From contig NZ_CP134605.1 in NCBI RefSeq assembly GCF_031844685.1, forward strand, positions 6,174,001-6,238,000: a DNA stretch of 64,000 nucleotides, in the 5' to 3' direction. The stretch is from Streptomyces sp. ITFR-21 (GTDB taxonomy: Bacteria > Actinomycetota > Actinomycetes > Streptomycetales > Streptomycetaceae). Under the pieces are notes generated by a model. It ran no database searches, was not told the DNA's origin, and saw only the letters and a list, made by a program, of their open reading frames with translations. The translations under genes were made by a program, and so were the position numbers. This document shows, piece after piece, positions 52,201 to 62,600 of the stretch. Position 1 is the first letter of the stretch, and the number at the start of each line of letters is the position of its first letter.

Positions 52201-53032
52201 CCAGGACCCGGCGGAGGCCGAGGGCGAGGCGCTGCGCGGCTGGCTGGGAGGACTGCTGCCCGCGCACGCCGTGCCCCGCGCGGTCGTGGTGCTGCCGGAC
52301 CTGCCGCTGACCGGCGCGGGCAAGGTGGACCGCAAGGCGCTCGCCGCCGTCCCGCTGCCCGCCCCCGACGGCGCGGGCGCCTACACCGTCCCGGCGCCGG
52401 GCATCCAGGACGGCGTCGCCCGGATCTGGGCGGAGGTGCTGGAGACCGGGCAGGTCGGGGCGCACGACAACTTCTTCGACCTCGGCGGCCACTCGCTCCT
52501 CGTCATCCGGGTGCAGACCCTGATCAGGCAGCGGCTCGGGCACGAGGTGCCGCTGCTGGCCCTGTTCGGCAACGCCACCGTGGCCCGCCTCGCCGCCTAC
52601 ATCGAGTCCGCCGGCGGCGCGGGCACCGACCGGGCCGCCCCGGCCGTGGCCGCCGAGTCCGACGCCCGCGCCCGGGCGCTGCGCGGCCGGGAGGCCCTGT
52701 CCCGCCGCAGGTCCCGCCGACCGGGCCCGCCGGCGACCGGACCGGAACCGGCGGATCGGCCGGCCGCGGAGCAACCGGCCGGCGGCCGGTTCACGGCGGA
52801 CGATCCGCTGCCGGACCGGCCCCTCGCGGACCGGACCAACGCCGACCGGCCCCCGGCGGACCCGCTGGCCCCGGACCGACTCCGCCAGGACCGGGAGGCC
52901 GCGGACCGGCCGCCGGCTGAGCCGCCCAGCGCGGCCGACGCGCCCCCCGGACGGCCTCCGGAGGACCGGGCGCCCTTGGACCCGTCCCTTCCGGACCACC
53001 GCACCCCGACCGACGAGGAGTCCGCGCGATGA
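49259..53032 (+). CDS. NRPS C-A-PCP, predicted for N-hydroxyornithine-like or graminine
   Basis: A 1257-residue NRPS module. The condensation domain (about 45-480) has His178-His179 in HHAVADG. The adenylation domain (about 510-1010) has HTSGSTGTPKGVM; aligning to GrsA by hand the pocket residues are D724, I725, N728, then Y, W, G, G, I, G and K, giving DINYWGGIGK, the code I know for N5-hydroxyornithine in hydroxamate siderophores. Graminine or N-hydroxyarginine would be close analogues. The carrier Ser1079 is in DLGGHSLLVIRV. The last 125 residues are a Pro/Asp/Arg-rich disordered tail of repeated DRPPADP-like units, perhaps for docking. The ATG follows AGGAAG. The next gene overlaps its end by four bases. 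Confidence 0.92.
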   Translation: MTDALPRTRDTEESASRPDGLSEAKRQLLDRWLAGAARPQAIPRRPAGGPVAATRPQRRMWVHAKLHPGTAAYNIGQAVRLTGPLDRDALRATLAELLRRHDALRTTFTEIDGLPHQVVADRLEPPLAYADSGGDRAVETGWLAALDTAPFDLGDGPLIRFGLLRHTDDEHLLMTVVHHAVADGLSLGILLRELRGLYTAFSAGRPSPLPEPRLAFADYAHWRDAREAGPEHAEQVAAWRRALGDEQPRLDLPTDRPRPAVPGSRGVSHRFTLAPAAWSAVRALARRHEATPYMAAVTALTALLHRYTGQRDIAVGSVVHGRERPELEECVGCFADTVVLRTAVDGDTAFGELLDRVRATCHDAYARQDVSLDVLAAELRWDRSPGAGPVPQVLAVMQNPPEAADFAGLRAEPVEQEVDSARFDLVLNCWEADGTLHGAITGNTDLYDAGTVARYAAHLVRLLESVAADGAAATVADLEILPAEERELLRRWGRPAEGDDPLVGRDLAGLVRDAARRDPAAVAVECGTATLTYAGLEARAEALAARLRGAGVGPETLVGVLLDRSVELVVALLAVLKAEGAFVPLEVSWPAARVWDIADRCGLRLVVGEEAAELLLAGSDIEVLRPGGAGSAGGTEPAGPAGAAGATGAVTAVTGTAAAPAEVPDAPVDMERLAYVIHTSGSTGTPKGVMIRQQAVCNRMLWQIGKLGLRADDAVLHKAPLGFDISVNEIFLPLVAGARLVVAEPGGDGDVDRLLTTIQRHRVTFLYIVASMLDVLLERDDAAARIGSLRHLWCGGEALTPDLYGRFRRVSDARMYHGYGPAETTIGVSCRVFEPGEPAEHITIGRPNPNTRLYVLDAAFRPVPIGVRGELHVGGLPLARGYLGDPERTAESFVADPYADSADGRMYRTGDLARFRADGEIEFLGRLDDQVKIRGFRVEPGEVAAVLARHPRVRQSSVVARAAAGGGHELIGYCSVTSGPAQDPAEAEGEALRGWLGGLLPAHAVPRAVVVLPDLPLTGAGKVDRKALAAVPLPAPDGAGAYTVPAPGIQDGVARIWAEVLETGQVGAHDNFFDLGGHSLLVIRVQTLIRQRLGHEVPLLALFGNATVARLAAYIESAGGAGTDRAAPAVAAESDARARALRGREALSRRRSRRPGPPATGPEPADRPAAEQPAGGRFTADDPLPDRPLADRTNADRPPADPLAPDRLRQDREAADRPPAEPPSAADAPPGRPPEDRAPLDPSLPDHRTPTDEESAR

Positions 53033-56000
53033 CCCCCGCACCGGACCGCGCCCCCGCTCAGCGCCCGCCCGGCGGGCCCGGCCCCTTCCCGCTGACCGAC
53101 ACCCAGCAGGCGTACCTCGTCGGGCGCGGCGACCTCTACCCGCTGGGCAACGTCAGCACGCACGCCTACCTGGAACTCGAAGGCCCGCTGGACGTCGGCC
53201 GGTTCGTCCGCGCCTGGCGGCTGCTGGTGGACCGGCATCCGATGCTGCGTGCGGTCGTCGACCCGGACCGGCAGGAGCAGCGGGTGCTGCCCGAGGTGCC
53301 CGATCCGCCGATCGAGATCGTCGACCTGCGCGACCGGACCCGGCAGGAGGCGCACGCCGCCCTCGCCGGCCTGCGGGAGCGGCTGTCGCACGAGGTGCGG
53401 CCCGCCGACCGCTGGCCGCTGTTCTCGGTCGCGGTCTGCCTGCTGGGCGACGGCCTCTGCCGGGTGCATGTGGGCTTCGACGGGCTGACCGTGGACTGGG
53501 CCAGCTGGCACGTCATGTACCGGGACCTGTCCGCGTACTACGAGGACCCGGACACCCGGCTGCCCGCGCCGCAGGCCACGTTCGAGGAGTACCTGCGGGC
53601 GTCCGCCGAACCGGGCGACGACCAAGCCGCCGCCGAGGCCGAGGAGTTCTGGCGCGAGCGGCTGCGCGACCTGCCGGCCGCCCCCGCGCTGCCGCTGCGG
53701 GTCGATCCCGACTCGGTGGACCGGCCCCGGTTCGTCCGCCGCGAGGCACTGCTGGACCGCGACACCTGGACCCGGCTGCGGCAGCGCGCGGCGGCCAACG
53801 GCCTGACGCCCACCGGGGTGGTGCTCGCCGCGTACGCGGAGGTGATCGCCCGGTGGAGCACGACCGACCGCTTCACCCTCAACGTGCCCAGCATGAACCG
53901 CGACCCGCTGGTGCCCGGTGTCGCGGACCTGGTCGGCGAGTTCGCCTCCTTCACGCTCGTCGAGGCCGACCACCGCGGCCCCGGTACCTTCACCGCCCGC
54001 GCCAGGGCCCTGCAACGCCGCCTCCTGGAGGGACTGGAGCACCGGGAACCGGGCGGGGTACGGCTGCTGCGCGAGCTCACCCGGGCCGGCGACGGCGAGC
54101 AGGCCCGGATGCCGATCGTCCTGACCAGCACCCTCGCCCTCGGCACCCCGCGGCCGCACGCGCTGGAACGCGCCCTCACCCAGGTCCACGGCATCACCCA
54201 GACCCCCCAAGTCCACCTGGACGCCCAGGTGGAGGACCGCAGGGGCGCCCTCGCCTGCAACTGGGACGCGGTGGAGGAGCTCTTCCCGCCCGGCGTGCTG
54301 GACGCCATGTTCGGCGCCTGGACCGCGCTGCTCGGCCGGCTCGCCGACGACCCCGCGGTCTGGGAGCTGGAGGAGACGGTGCCGCTGCCGCCCGGCCAAC
54401 TGGCCCGCCGGCAAGCGGCGCAGGGCCGAGGCCGCCCGATCCCCGACGAGCTGGTGCAGGACGCGTTCCTGCGGCAGGCCGCCGCCCGTCCGGACGCCCC
54501 GGCGCTGGTCGGCTCCGCCGGCACCCTCGGCTACGGCGCGCTGCTGGGACGCGCCGCCGCGCTCGCCCACCGGCTGCGCGAGGAACCCGGCACGGCGCCG
54601 GGCGCCCTCGTCGCGCTTCTGCTCGACAAGAGCGAGGAGCAGGTGGTCGCGGCCCTCGCGGTGCTGCTCGCGGGCTGCGCGTACGTACCGCTGGACCCCG
54701 AGTCGCCGCCCGAGCGGCTGCGGTCGCTGCTCGGCGCGGCCGGCCCGGCCGTGGTGCTCACCCACGCGCCGCTGGCCGGCGCGGTACCGGCCGGGCCGTG
54801 GCGGGTGCTGCGGGCGGACACCGGGCCGACGGTCGCGGCGGCCCCGCCGCCGCCCGCCCAGGGGCCCGGCGACCTGGCCTACGTGCTGTTCACCTCCGGT
54901 ACGACCGGCACGCCCAAGGGGGTGATGATCGAGCACCGGGGAGTGGTCAACTGCCTGCGGGAGACCGTCGAACGCTTCGGGATCGGCCCCGGCGACCGGT
55001 GCCTCGGGCTGACCGCGCTGCACCACGACATGTCGCTCTTCGACGTCTTCGGTGTGCTCGGCGCGGGCGGCACGCTCGTGCTGCCCGACGCGGCCCGCCG
55101 CACCGAGCCCGCGCACTGGCTGGAGCTGATGGACCGTCACCGGGTGACCGTGTGGAACTCGGTACCGGCCATGATGGAGATGCTGCTCGACCGGCTGGCG
55201 GACGGCGGCCCGGCCGGGGCCGGCACGCTGCGGCTCGCCTTCCTCGGCGGTGACTGGATCGCGCCGCGTACCGCCCGGGACCTGGCCCGGCGCCTCCCGG
55301 CGGTCCGGCTGGTCTCGGTCGGCGGTCCGACCGAGACCACCCTGTGGAACATCTGGTACCCGGTCGAGCGGGCCGACGCCGAGCCGCACTCGATCCCGTA
55401 CGGCACACCGATCGCCAACACCCGCTACCACGTGCTCGATCCGGCGCTGCGGGACTGCCCCGACGGCGTCACCGGCGAGCTGTACTGCGCCGGGCCCGGC
55501 CTCGCCCGCGGCTACCTCGGCGATCCGCGGGCCACCGAGGCCGCGTTCGTCACCCACCCCCGCAGCGGCGAACGGCTCTACCGGACCGGCGACCTCGGAC
55601 GCTACCGCCCCGACGGGGTGATCGAGTTCGCCGGCCGCCGCGACGGCCAGGTGCAGATCGCCGGACGGCGGGTCGAACCCGCCGAGGTGGAGGCCGCGTT
55701 GACCGCACACCCCGCGGTCGCGCGGGCGGCCGTGGTGCCGGTACGGCGGACCGGCGCGGCCGGCCACCGGGGACTCGCCGCCTTCGTCGTCCCGGTGCCC
55801 GGCCGGCCGGCGCCCGAGCCGGCGGAGCTGCGCGCCCACCTCGGCGCGCTGCTGCCCGGCCACCTGGTGCCGGGCAGCCTGACGGTCGGCGGGAGCCTGC
55901 CGCTGACCCGCAACGGGAAGGTCGACCGCGACGCCCTGGAACGCACCGCCGCGGCCGTGCCCGTACCGGCCGCCGCGGATCCGGCCGAGCGCGCCGACCC

Positions 56001-56331
56001 GCTGGCCGAGCTGATCGCCAGGACCTGGGCCGCGGCCCTCGGCCTGCCCCGGGTCGGGCCGCGCGACAACTTCTTCGCGCTCGGCGGCGACTCGCTGGTC
56101 GGCGCCCGCATCCTCGCCCGGCTGCGCGAGGTGTTCCCCGACGAGGACCTCTCGCCGCGCGCCCTGATGGCCACCTCGGACGTGGCCGGCATGGCGGCCG
56201 TCCTGACCCAGGAGGAGGCCGAGCCCGGCCGCATGGCGCAGATCGCCGCCGTCCACCTCTACGTCGCCGACCTGACCCCGGACCGCCTCGACGCGGAACT
56301 GTCCGCCGCACCCTCGGAGCCGGCGTCGTGA
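53029..56331 (+). CDS. NRPS Cy-A-PCP, heterocycle-forming
   Basis: A 1100-residue module. The N-terminal domain is a cyclization domain: instead of HHxxxDG it has the DxxxxDxxS motif, D151-GLTV-D156-WA-S159, plus TDTQQAYLVGR. It joins salicylate (or another acyl group) to Ser, Thr or Cys and closes an oxazoline or thiazoline. The adenylation domain (about 455-950) has LFTSGTTGTPKGVM; the hand-read code is D-M-F-N-F-G-V-L-W-K, nearest to cysteine codes (DLYNLSLIW) but different at five positions, so Cys is only tentative and Ser is possible. LGGDWI stands where Cys enzymes read LSGDWI. The carrier Ser is in ALGGDSLVGAR. ATGA coupling to the preceding gene implies a joint transcript. No oxidase or reductase domain is present. 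Confidence 0.92.
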   Translation: MTPAPDRAPAQRPPGGPGPFPLTDTQQAYLVGRGDLYPLGNVSTHAYLELEGPLDVGRFVRAWRLLVDRHPMLRAVVDPDRQEQRVLPEVPDPPIEIVDLRDRTRQEAHAALAGLRERLSHEVRPADRWPLFSVAVCLLGDGLCRVHVGFDGLTVDWASWHVMYRDLSAYYEDPDTRLPAPQATFEEYLRASAEPGDDQAAAEAEEFWRERLRDLPAAPALPLRVDPDSVDRPRFVRREALLDRDTWTRLRQRAAANGLTPTGVVLAAYAEVIARWSTTDRFTLNVPSMNRDPLVPGVADLVGEFASFTLVEADHRGPGTFTARARALQRRLLEGLEHREPGGVRLLRELTRAGDGEQARMPIVLTSTLALGTPRPHALERALTQVHGITQTPQVHLDAQVEDRRGALACNWDAVEELFPPGVLDAMFGAWTALLGRLADDPAVWELEETVPLPPGQLARRQAAQGRGRPIPDELVQDAFLRQAAARPDAPALVGSAGTLGYGALLGRAAALAHRLREEPGTAPGALVALLLDKSEEQVVAALAVLLAGCAYVPLDPESPPERLRSLLGAAGPAVVLTHAPLAGAVPAGPWRVLRADTGPTVAAAPPPPAQGPGDLAYVLFTSGTTGTPKGVMIEHRGVVNCLRETVERFGIGPGDRCLGLTALHHDMSLFDVFGVLGAGGTLVLPDAARRTEPAHWLELMDRHRVTVWNSVPAMMEMLLDRLADGGPAGAGTLRLAFLGGDWIAPRTARDLARRLPAVRLVSVGGPTETTLWNIWYPVERADAEPHSIPYGTPIANTRYHVLDPALRDCPDGVTGELYCAGPGLARGYLGDPRATEAAFVTHPRSGERLYRTGDLGRYRPDGVIEFAGRRDGQVQIAGRRVEPAEVEAALTAHPAVARAAVVPVRRTGAAGHRGLAAFVVPVPGRPAPEPAELRAHLGALLPGHLVPGSLTVGGSLPLTRNGKVDRDALERTAAAVPVPAAADPAERADPLAELIARTWAAALGLPRVGPRDNFFALGGDSLVGARILARLREVFPDEDLSPRALMATSDVAGMAAVLTQEEAEPGRMAQIAAVHLYVADLTPDRLDAELSAAPSEPAS

Positions 56332-56632
56332 GCCGCCCGGAGCCGGCCCAGGCCCTCGGCACGCGGTGCCGCGCGGCCCGCGCGGACCGGGCGCGCGGCT
56401 TTGCCGGCCGTGCTTTCGGGGCCGGTGCCGGGAGGAGTGCGGGGACGGTCCCGGCCGTCGTCGTGCGGTTGCGGCCGGTGTGCCGGGACCGGGCGCGCGG
56501 CCCGGCCTGCCGTGCCTTCGGGGGCGGGGCCGTAAGAGGTGCGGAGCCGGGTCCGTTCGCTGCCGTGCGGTGGTGCGCCGGGGGCGGCGGTCGGAGGCGG
56601 GGGCGGGCGGTCGCGTCCTCGGAGGTGGCGTC
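56332..56632. other. Gap with an imperfect ~102-bp direct repeat
   Basis: These 301 bp between two NRPS genes hold no gene. Two related segments begin at 56384 and 56486 (both start ggaccgggcgcgcgg and continue with ccggc-ccgtgc-ttcgg patterns), a degenerate tandem duplication. A good ribosome site, GGAGG at 56621, ends the gap. Confidence 0.6.
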
Positions 56633-59600
56633 GTGAGCGGGGACGAGGCGACGGTGGGGGAGCGCAGGCGGGAGCTGCTGCGGCGGATGCTGGCCGGGCG
56701 GGGGCTCGCTCCCACGGGGCCGGCCGCTCCCACGGGGCCGGCCGCTCCCACGGGGCCGGCCGCGGCCACCGGGGCGGCGGGGCCGCGGCTGCCCGCGCCG
56801 CTTTCGCACGCGCAGCGCCGTATGTGGTTCCTGCACCGGCTGGCGCCCGCCGACCCGGCGTACCACCTCACCGTCGGGGTGCGGCTGACGGGCCCGTTGG
56901 ACGCGGCGCGGCTGCGGCGGGCGTTCGCCGCGGCGGCCGGGCGGCACGGGGTGCTGCGGACGCTCTACCGCGGCGACCCGCCGGGCGACCCCGTCCAGGT
57001 CGCCGCCCCGGAGACGGCCGACGTCCCGTTCGAGGTCCGCGACCTGCCGCCCGGTGAGGACCCCGAGCCTGCCGTACGCGCCTGGTCCGACGTGCCGTTC
57101 GACCTCGCCGCCGACCTGCCGCTGCGCCTGCTGCTGCTGCGCCGGGGGCCGGCCGAGCACCTGCTGTTCCTGACCGTCCACCACATCGCCTGCGACGACC
57201 TGTCCTGGGAGATCCTGCTCGGCGAGGTGTCCGCCGCCTACCGGGACCGGCCGGCGCCGCCCCCCGCGGCCCGCCAGTACGCCGACTTCGCCCGCTGGGA
57301 GGCCGCGCAGCCGCGCGGCGCCGCCTTCGAGCGCTCCCGCGCCTACTGGCGGCAGCTGCTGGCCGGGCCCGGCGGTGCGGTGCGGCTGCCCGCCGACCAG
57401 CCGCGACCGGGCCGGCCGCCCGGCCGCGGGGTGCGGCGCAGGTCCGCGGTGTCCCGGCACGCCGCCGAAGGCGTCCGGGCGCTGGCCAGGACCGAGCAGG
57501 CGTCGCCGTACATGGTGCTGCTGGCCGCAGCCGCCCTGCTGCTGCGCCGGCACGGCAGCACCGGGCGGATCCCCTTCGGCACGCCCGTGGTCAGCCGGCC
57601 CCGGCCGGAGTTCGAGCCGGTGATCGGCAACTTCGGCAACGTCATCGTGCTGCCGGTCGACGCTGGACCGCCGGGCGAGGACCCCGCCTTCCCCGAACTG
57701 GTCGCGCGGGTGCGGGAGTTGTGCGCCGAGGCGTACGCGCACCAGGACGTGCCGTTCGAGACCGTGGTGGAGGACGCCCGCCCGGACCGGGGCGGCGGCA
57801 CGCCACGGCTGTTCGACGTGATGTTCTCCCACCGGTCCAGCCTGCTGCGCGGCCTGGACCTGCCCGGCGTGCGCTGTGCCGAGTACCCGCTCGACCCCGG
57901 GACGGCCCGCTTCGACCTCGTCCTGGACGTGGCCGACGACGCGGACGGCGGGGGCGGGATGACCGTCACCGTCACCGCCCGCACCGACATGTTCACCGCC
58001 TCCACCACCCAGCACCTCGCCGACCGGTTCGCCGCGCTGATCGAGGAGCTGGCCGCGCGTCCGGGGCCCCCGGCGCAGTCCGCCCACCCCGCCCACCCCG
58101 CCCACCCCACCGGTGCCGACCGCCCACCCGGGCCGCGTCAGGAAGAGACGACCGCCATGCCAGAACGCACCCTTCAGCCCGCCCCCCTCTCCGACCCCGT
58201 GCCCGACCCCGTGCCCGACCCCGTGCCCGACCCCAAACCGGCCCACGACCCGAACCACGACCCGGACTACGACCCGGAGCTCGACATCGCCATCGTCGGC
58301 ATGGCCGGCCGCTTCCCCGGCGCACCCACCCTGGACGGCTTCTGGGAGGTGCTCGCCGAGGGCCGGGAGACCGCCGTGCCCTTCACCGACGAGGAGTTCG
58401 TCGCGGCCGGCCACGACCCGCGCGAGCTGGCCGACCCGGGACTGGTCAAGGTCGAGGCGGCCGTGGAGGGCATCGACCTGTTCGACGCGGCCTTCTTCGG
58501 CTACCGGCCGACCGAGGCCGAACTCCTCGATCCGCAGCAGCGGTTGTTCCTCGAATGCGCCCACCACGCCCTGGAGCAGGCCGGCTGCGCGCCGCGCGAG
58601 TACCCGGGACCGGTCGGGGTCTACGCGGGCGCGAGCCAGAGCCGCTACTTCCTCAACCAGGTCCACCCGCACATCGCCGGCGCCCCCAACTCGATGGCGC
58701 TGCTGCCCGCCGTCTCGGCCAACTCGCCCAGCTCCTTCGCCACCCGGGTCTGCTACGAACTGGGCCTCACCGGACCGGGCATCACCGTCGCGACCGCCTG
58801 CTCCACCTCGCTGGTGGCCCTGCACCTGGCCTGCCGGGACCTGCTGGACCACCAGTGCGACGTCGCGCTGGCCGGCGGCGCCTCTCTCAACCCGTCGCCC
58901 AAGATGGGCTACCACTACCTGCCGGACGGTCCGCTGTCCCCCGACGGGCGCTGCCGTTCGTTCGACGCGGCGGCCGACGGCATGTTCCCCGGTGACGGGG
59001 TCGGCGTGGTCGTGCTCAAGCGGCTCGCGGACGCGCTCGCCGACGGCGACACCATCCGGGCGGTGGTGAAGGGGTCGGCGGTCAACAACGACGGCGACCG
59101 CAAGGCCGGTTTCTCCGCGCCCAGCGCCGAGGGCCAGACCGAGGTCATCCTCGCCGCCCACGCGGCGGCCGGCGTGGCGGCGGGCTCCATCTCGTACGTC
59201 GAGGCGCACGGCACCGGCACCCCGGTGGGCGACCCGATCGAACTCCAGGCCCTCGTCGACGCCTTCTCCACCGACCCGGACACCGCCGACCGCCCCGGGT
59301 TCTGCGCCATTGGCTCGGTCAAGACCAACATCGGGCACCTGGACGCCGCCGCCGGGATCGCCGGGGTGATCAAGACGGTGCTCGCCCTGGAGCACGAACT
59401 CATCCCGCCCAGCCTGCACTTCGAGCGGCCCAACCCGCTGATCCCGCTGGACGGCGGCCCGTTCCGGGTCGCCACCGGCCGCACCCCGTGGCAGCGCACC
59501 CCGGGCGTCCCGCGCCGGGCCGGGGTCAGCGCCTTCGGCATCGGCGGCACCAACGCGCACGTCGTCCTCCAGGAGGCACCGGCCCGGTCCGCGCTCCCCA

Positions 59601-62600
59601 CCGGCGGCGCCCCGGCCACCGACTCCCGCCACCACCTGGTGACCGTCTCCGCCAAGTCCCCGCAGGCCCTTGCCGAAGGAGCGGCGGCGCTGGCCGACCA
59701 CCTCGACGCCCACCCGTGGCTGGAGCTGCGCGACGTCGCCCACACCCTGCGCTCCGGACGCGAGGAGTTCCCGTACCGCCGGGCGGTCGCCGCCGCCGGC
59801 ACCGCCGCCGCGGCGCGGGCGCTGCGCGGCAGCGGCGGCAGCACCGACCGGGCGACCGACGGCAGACCGGTGGCCTTCCTGCTGCCGGGCGGCGGCACCC
59901 AGTTCGCCGGCATGGGCGCCGAACTCCACCGCGGTGAACCGGTCTTCCGCGCCGAACTCGACCGGTGCGCCGCGATCATGGACGGCCACGGCCGGGACCT
60001 GCACGCCGAACTCGCCCGCGACGGCGCCGGGTTCGCCGGCGTGGTCGCCACCGGCTACGCGGTCGCCCGCCAACTGGAGGCGTACGGGGTGCGCCCGGCC
60101 GCGCTGCTCGGCCACAGCCTCGGGGAGTACACCGCCGCGTGCCTGGCCGGTGTCATCTCGCTGGAGGACGTGCTGCCGCTGGTCGCCGAACGGGAGCGGC
60201 TGATGCTGCTGGCCGGCGGCGCCACCATCAGCGTGCTGCTCGCCGAGGAGCAGCTGCGCGACCGGCTCACCGGCGGACTCGGCGTCGCCGCCGTCAACGG
60301 GCCGCTGCACTGCTCGGTCTCCGGGCCGGTCGCCGAGATCGAGGCGCTGGAGGCCCGGCTGACCGAGCAGGGCGTGGACCACTCGCGGCTGCGGCTGGCC
60401 ACCGCCGTCCACTCCGCGCTGCTGGAGCCCATCCTGCCGCAGTACGCCGAGGCGCTGGCCCGGGTCGCCCTGCACGCCCCCCGCGTCCCGCTGATCTCCA
60501 ACGTGACCGGCGTCCCGCTCACCCCCGAGCAGGCCACCGACCCGGGCTACTGGCTGCGGCACACCCGGCAGACCGTGCGGTTCGCCGACGGCCTCACCAC
60601 GCTGCACGACGCGCGCCGCCCGGTGCTGGTCGAGACCGGCCCCGGGCGGGGCCTGACCCGGTTGGCCGGGCTCCAGCTGGGCCGCGAGGCCACCGCCGTA
60701 CCGGCCATGCGGCACCCGCGCGACGGCCACGGCGACAGCGAGGCCCTGGTGGGCGCGCTCGGCGCGGTGTGGGCGGCCGGCGGCACGATCGGCCGGCACG
60801 CCCCCTACGACGACCGCCCCCGCCGCCGCGTGCCGCTGCCCGGCTACGCCTTCCAGCGCCGCCGCTACTGGGTCGACGCGCCCCGGCCCGCCGCCGAGCC
60901 CGGCACCTACCTGATCCCGGACGGCCTGCGCGACCCCGCCTTCGCCCGCGCCCTGGACCTGGCCGCCGCCGGCAGCCGACTCCTGCTCACCGACCCGGCG
61001 GAGCCGGTGGACCCGGCGACGCCGTCGGGCCCGGCCCTGCCGGACCCCTTGGACCCGTCGGGCCCGCTTGCCGGGCCGACCCGCGCGGCGGTCGCGCACA
61101 TCGACCCGGTGCGGGAGGCGGGCCTGCTCACCGAGGACGACGAGCTGCTGCGCCAGCGGATCACCGTCGTACATCCCCCCGCCGACCTCCAGCGCGACCT
61201 GGACCGGCTGTGCGCCCGCTACACGCTGCGCTTCCTGCACGACGCGGGCGTGCGTACCGCGCCCGGCAGCACCACCACCGCCGACCGCGTCGCCGCCGAC
61301 ATCGGCGTCGTCCCCGGCTACCGGCCCTTCCTGGACGCCATGCTCGCCATGCTGGCCGCCGACGGGCACCTGACCGCGGGCGCCGCCGGCGCGCTGACCT
61401 TCCAGGCGCCGCCCGGCCAGGACGGCGACCTCGGCGCCGACCCCGGCATCGACGCGCTGAGCGCCGCCGTACTGGCCCGCCACCCCGACCGCGCCGACGA
61501 ACTCGACCTGCTGGAACGCTGCGCCGCCCGCTACCCCGAGGTCTTCACCGGCGCGGTGGAAGGCCACCAGGTGCTGCTGCCGGACGGCGCCGGCGACATC
61601 TCCCAGGACGTGGTGGACCAGCGGGTCGGCACCAGCGACGTGGCCGTGCACACCCGGCTCGTCGCGCAGGCGGTGGCCCGGCTGGCCCGGCAGGCCCGCG
61701 GCGGGCGGCTGCGGGTGCTGGAGGTCGGCGCCGGACGCGGCTACCTGACCTGGGACGTGGCCGACGCCCTCAAGGGCATCCCCGGCGTGGAGTACCACTT
61801 CACCGACCTCGGCAGGTCCTTCGTCCTGGCCGGCCAGCGCACCGCCGCCGACAAGGACCTCGACTTCATGCGGTTCGGCGTCCTCGACATCTCCGCCGAC
61901 CCGGGCCCGCAGGGCTACCCCGCCGGCGGCTTCGACGTGGTCCTCGCCTTCAACGTGCTGCACGCGACCCCCGACCTGCACCGGACCGTGGCCAACGTCC
62001 GGTCGCTGCTCGGCGACGGCGGACGGCTGTTCCTGCTGGAGGCGACCACGCAGCGGCGCCCGTCCATGATGACGGCCGGCCTCTTCGCCGGCTGGTGGTA
62101 CTTCGCCGACGACCTGCGCGAGCACTCCCCGCTGCTGCCGCCCGCCGGCTGGCGGACACTGCTCGAAGCGGCGGGCTACGACGAGGTACGCGTCCACCCG
62201 CGGGACACCGGGCTGCTGCGGGACGCCGACCACGCCCTGCTGGTCGCCCGCCGGGCGCTACCGGACGGGGCCGCCGAACGCAGCGCGCGCATCGGGCGGT
62301 TGGAGGAAGCCGGGGCGAGCGTGGAGATCCTGCCGCACCGGACCGCCACCGCGCTGGCCGCAGCCCTCGGCGCGCTCTCCGACGGCGGCGGACCGCTGGT
62401 CCTCAAACTCGTCGACGACGCGGCCCGGCCGGCCACGCCCACCCCCACCGCCGTCGGCACCACCTCCACGCCCACCACCGCCGGAACCGCCCCCGAACCG
62501 CAGACCCCATCCGGCGGCCTGTACGGAGGCGGTTCCGCCTTCAACCTGCGGCCGGACCTGGACACCCCGTACACCGAGCCGCGCACCGAACTGGAACGGA

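Noticed and set aside
55550..62233. A minus-strand frame of over 2200 codons opposite the hybrid NRPS/PKS gene
   Set aside because: It is antisense to well-defined C, KS, AT and MT domains and has low-complexity composition.
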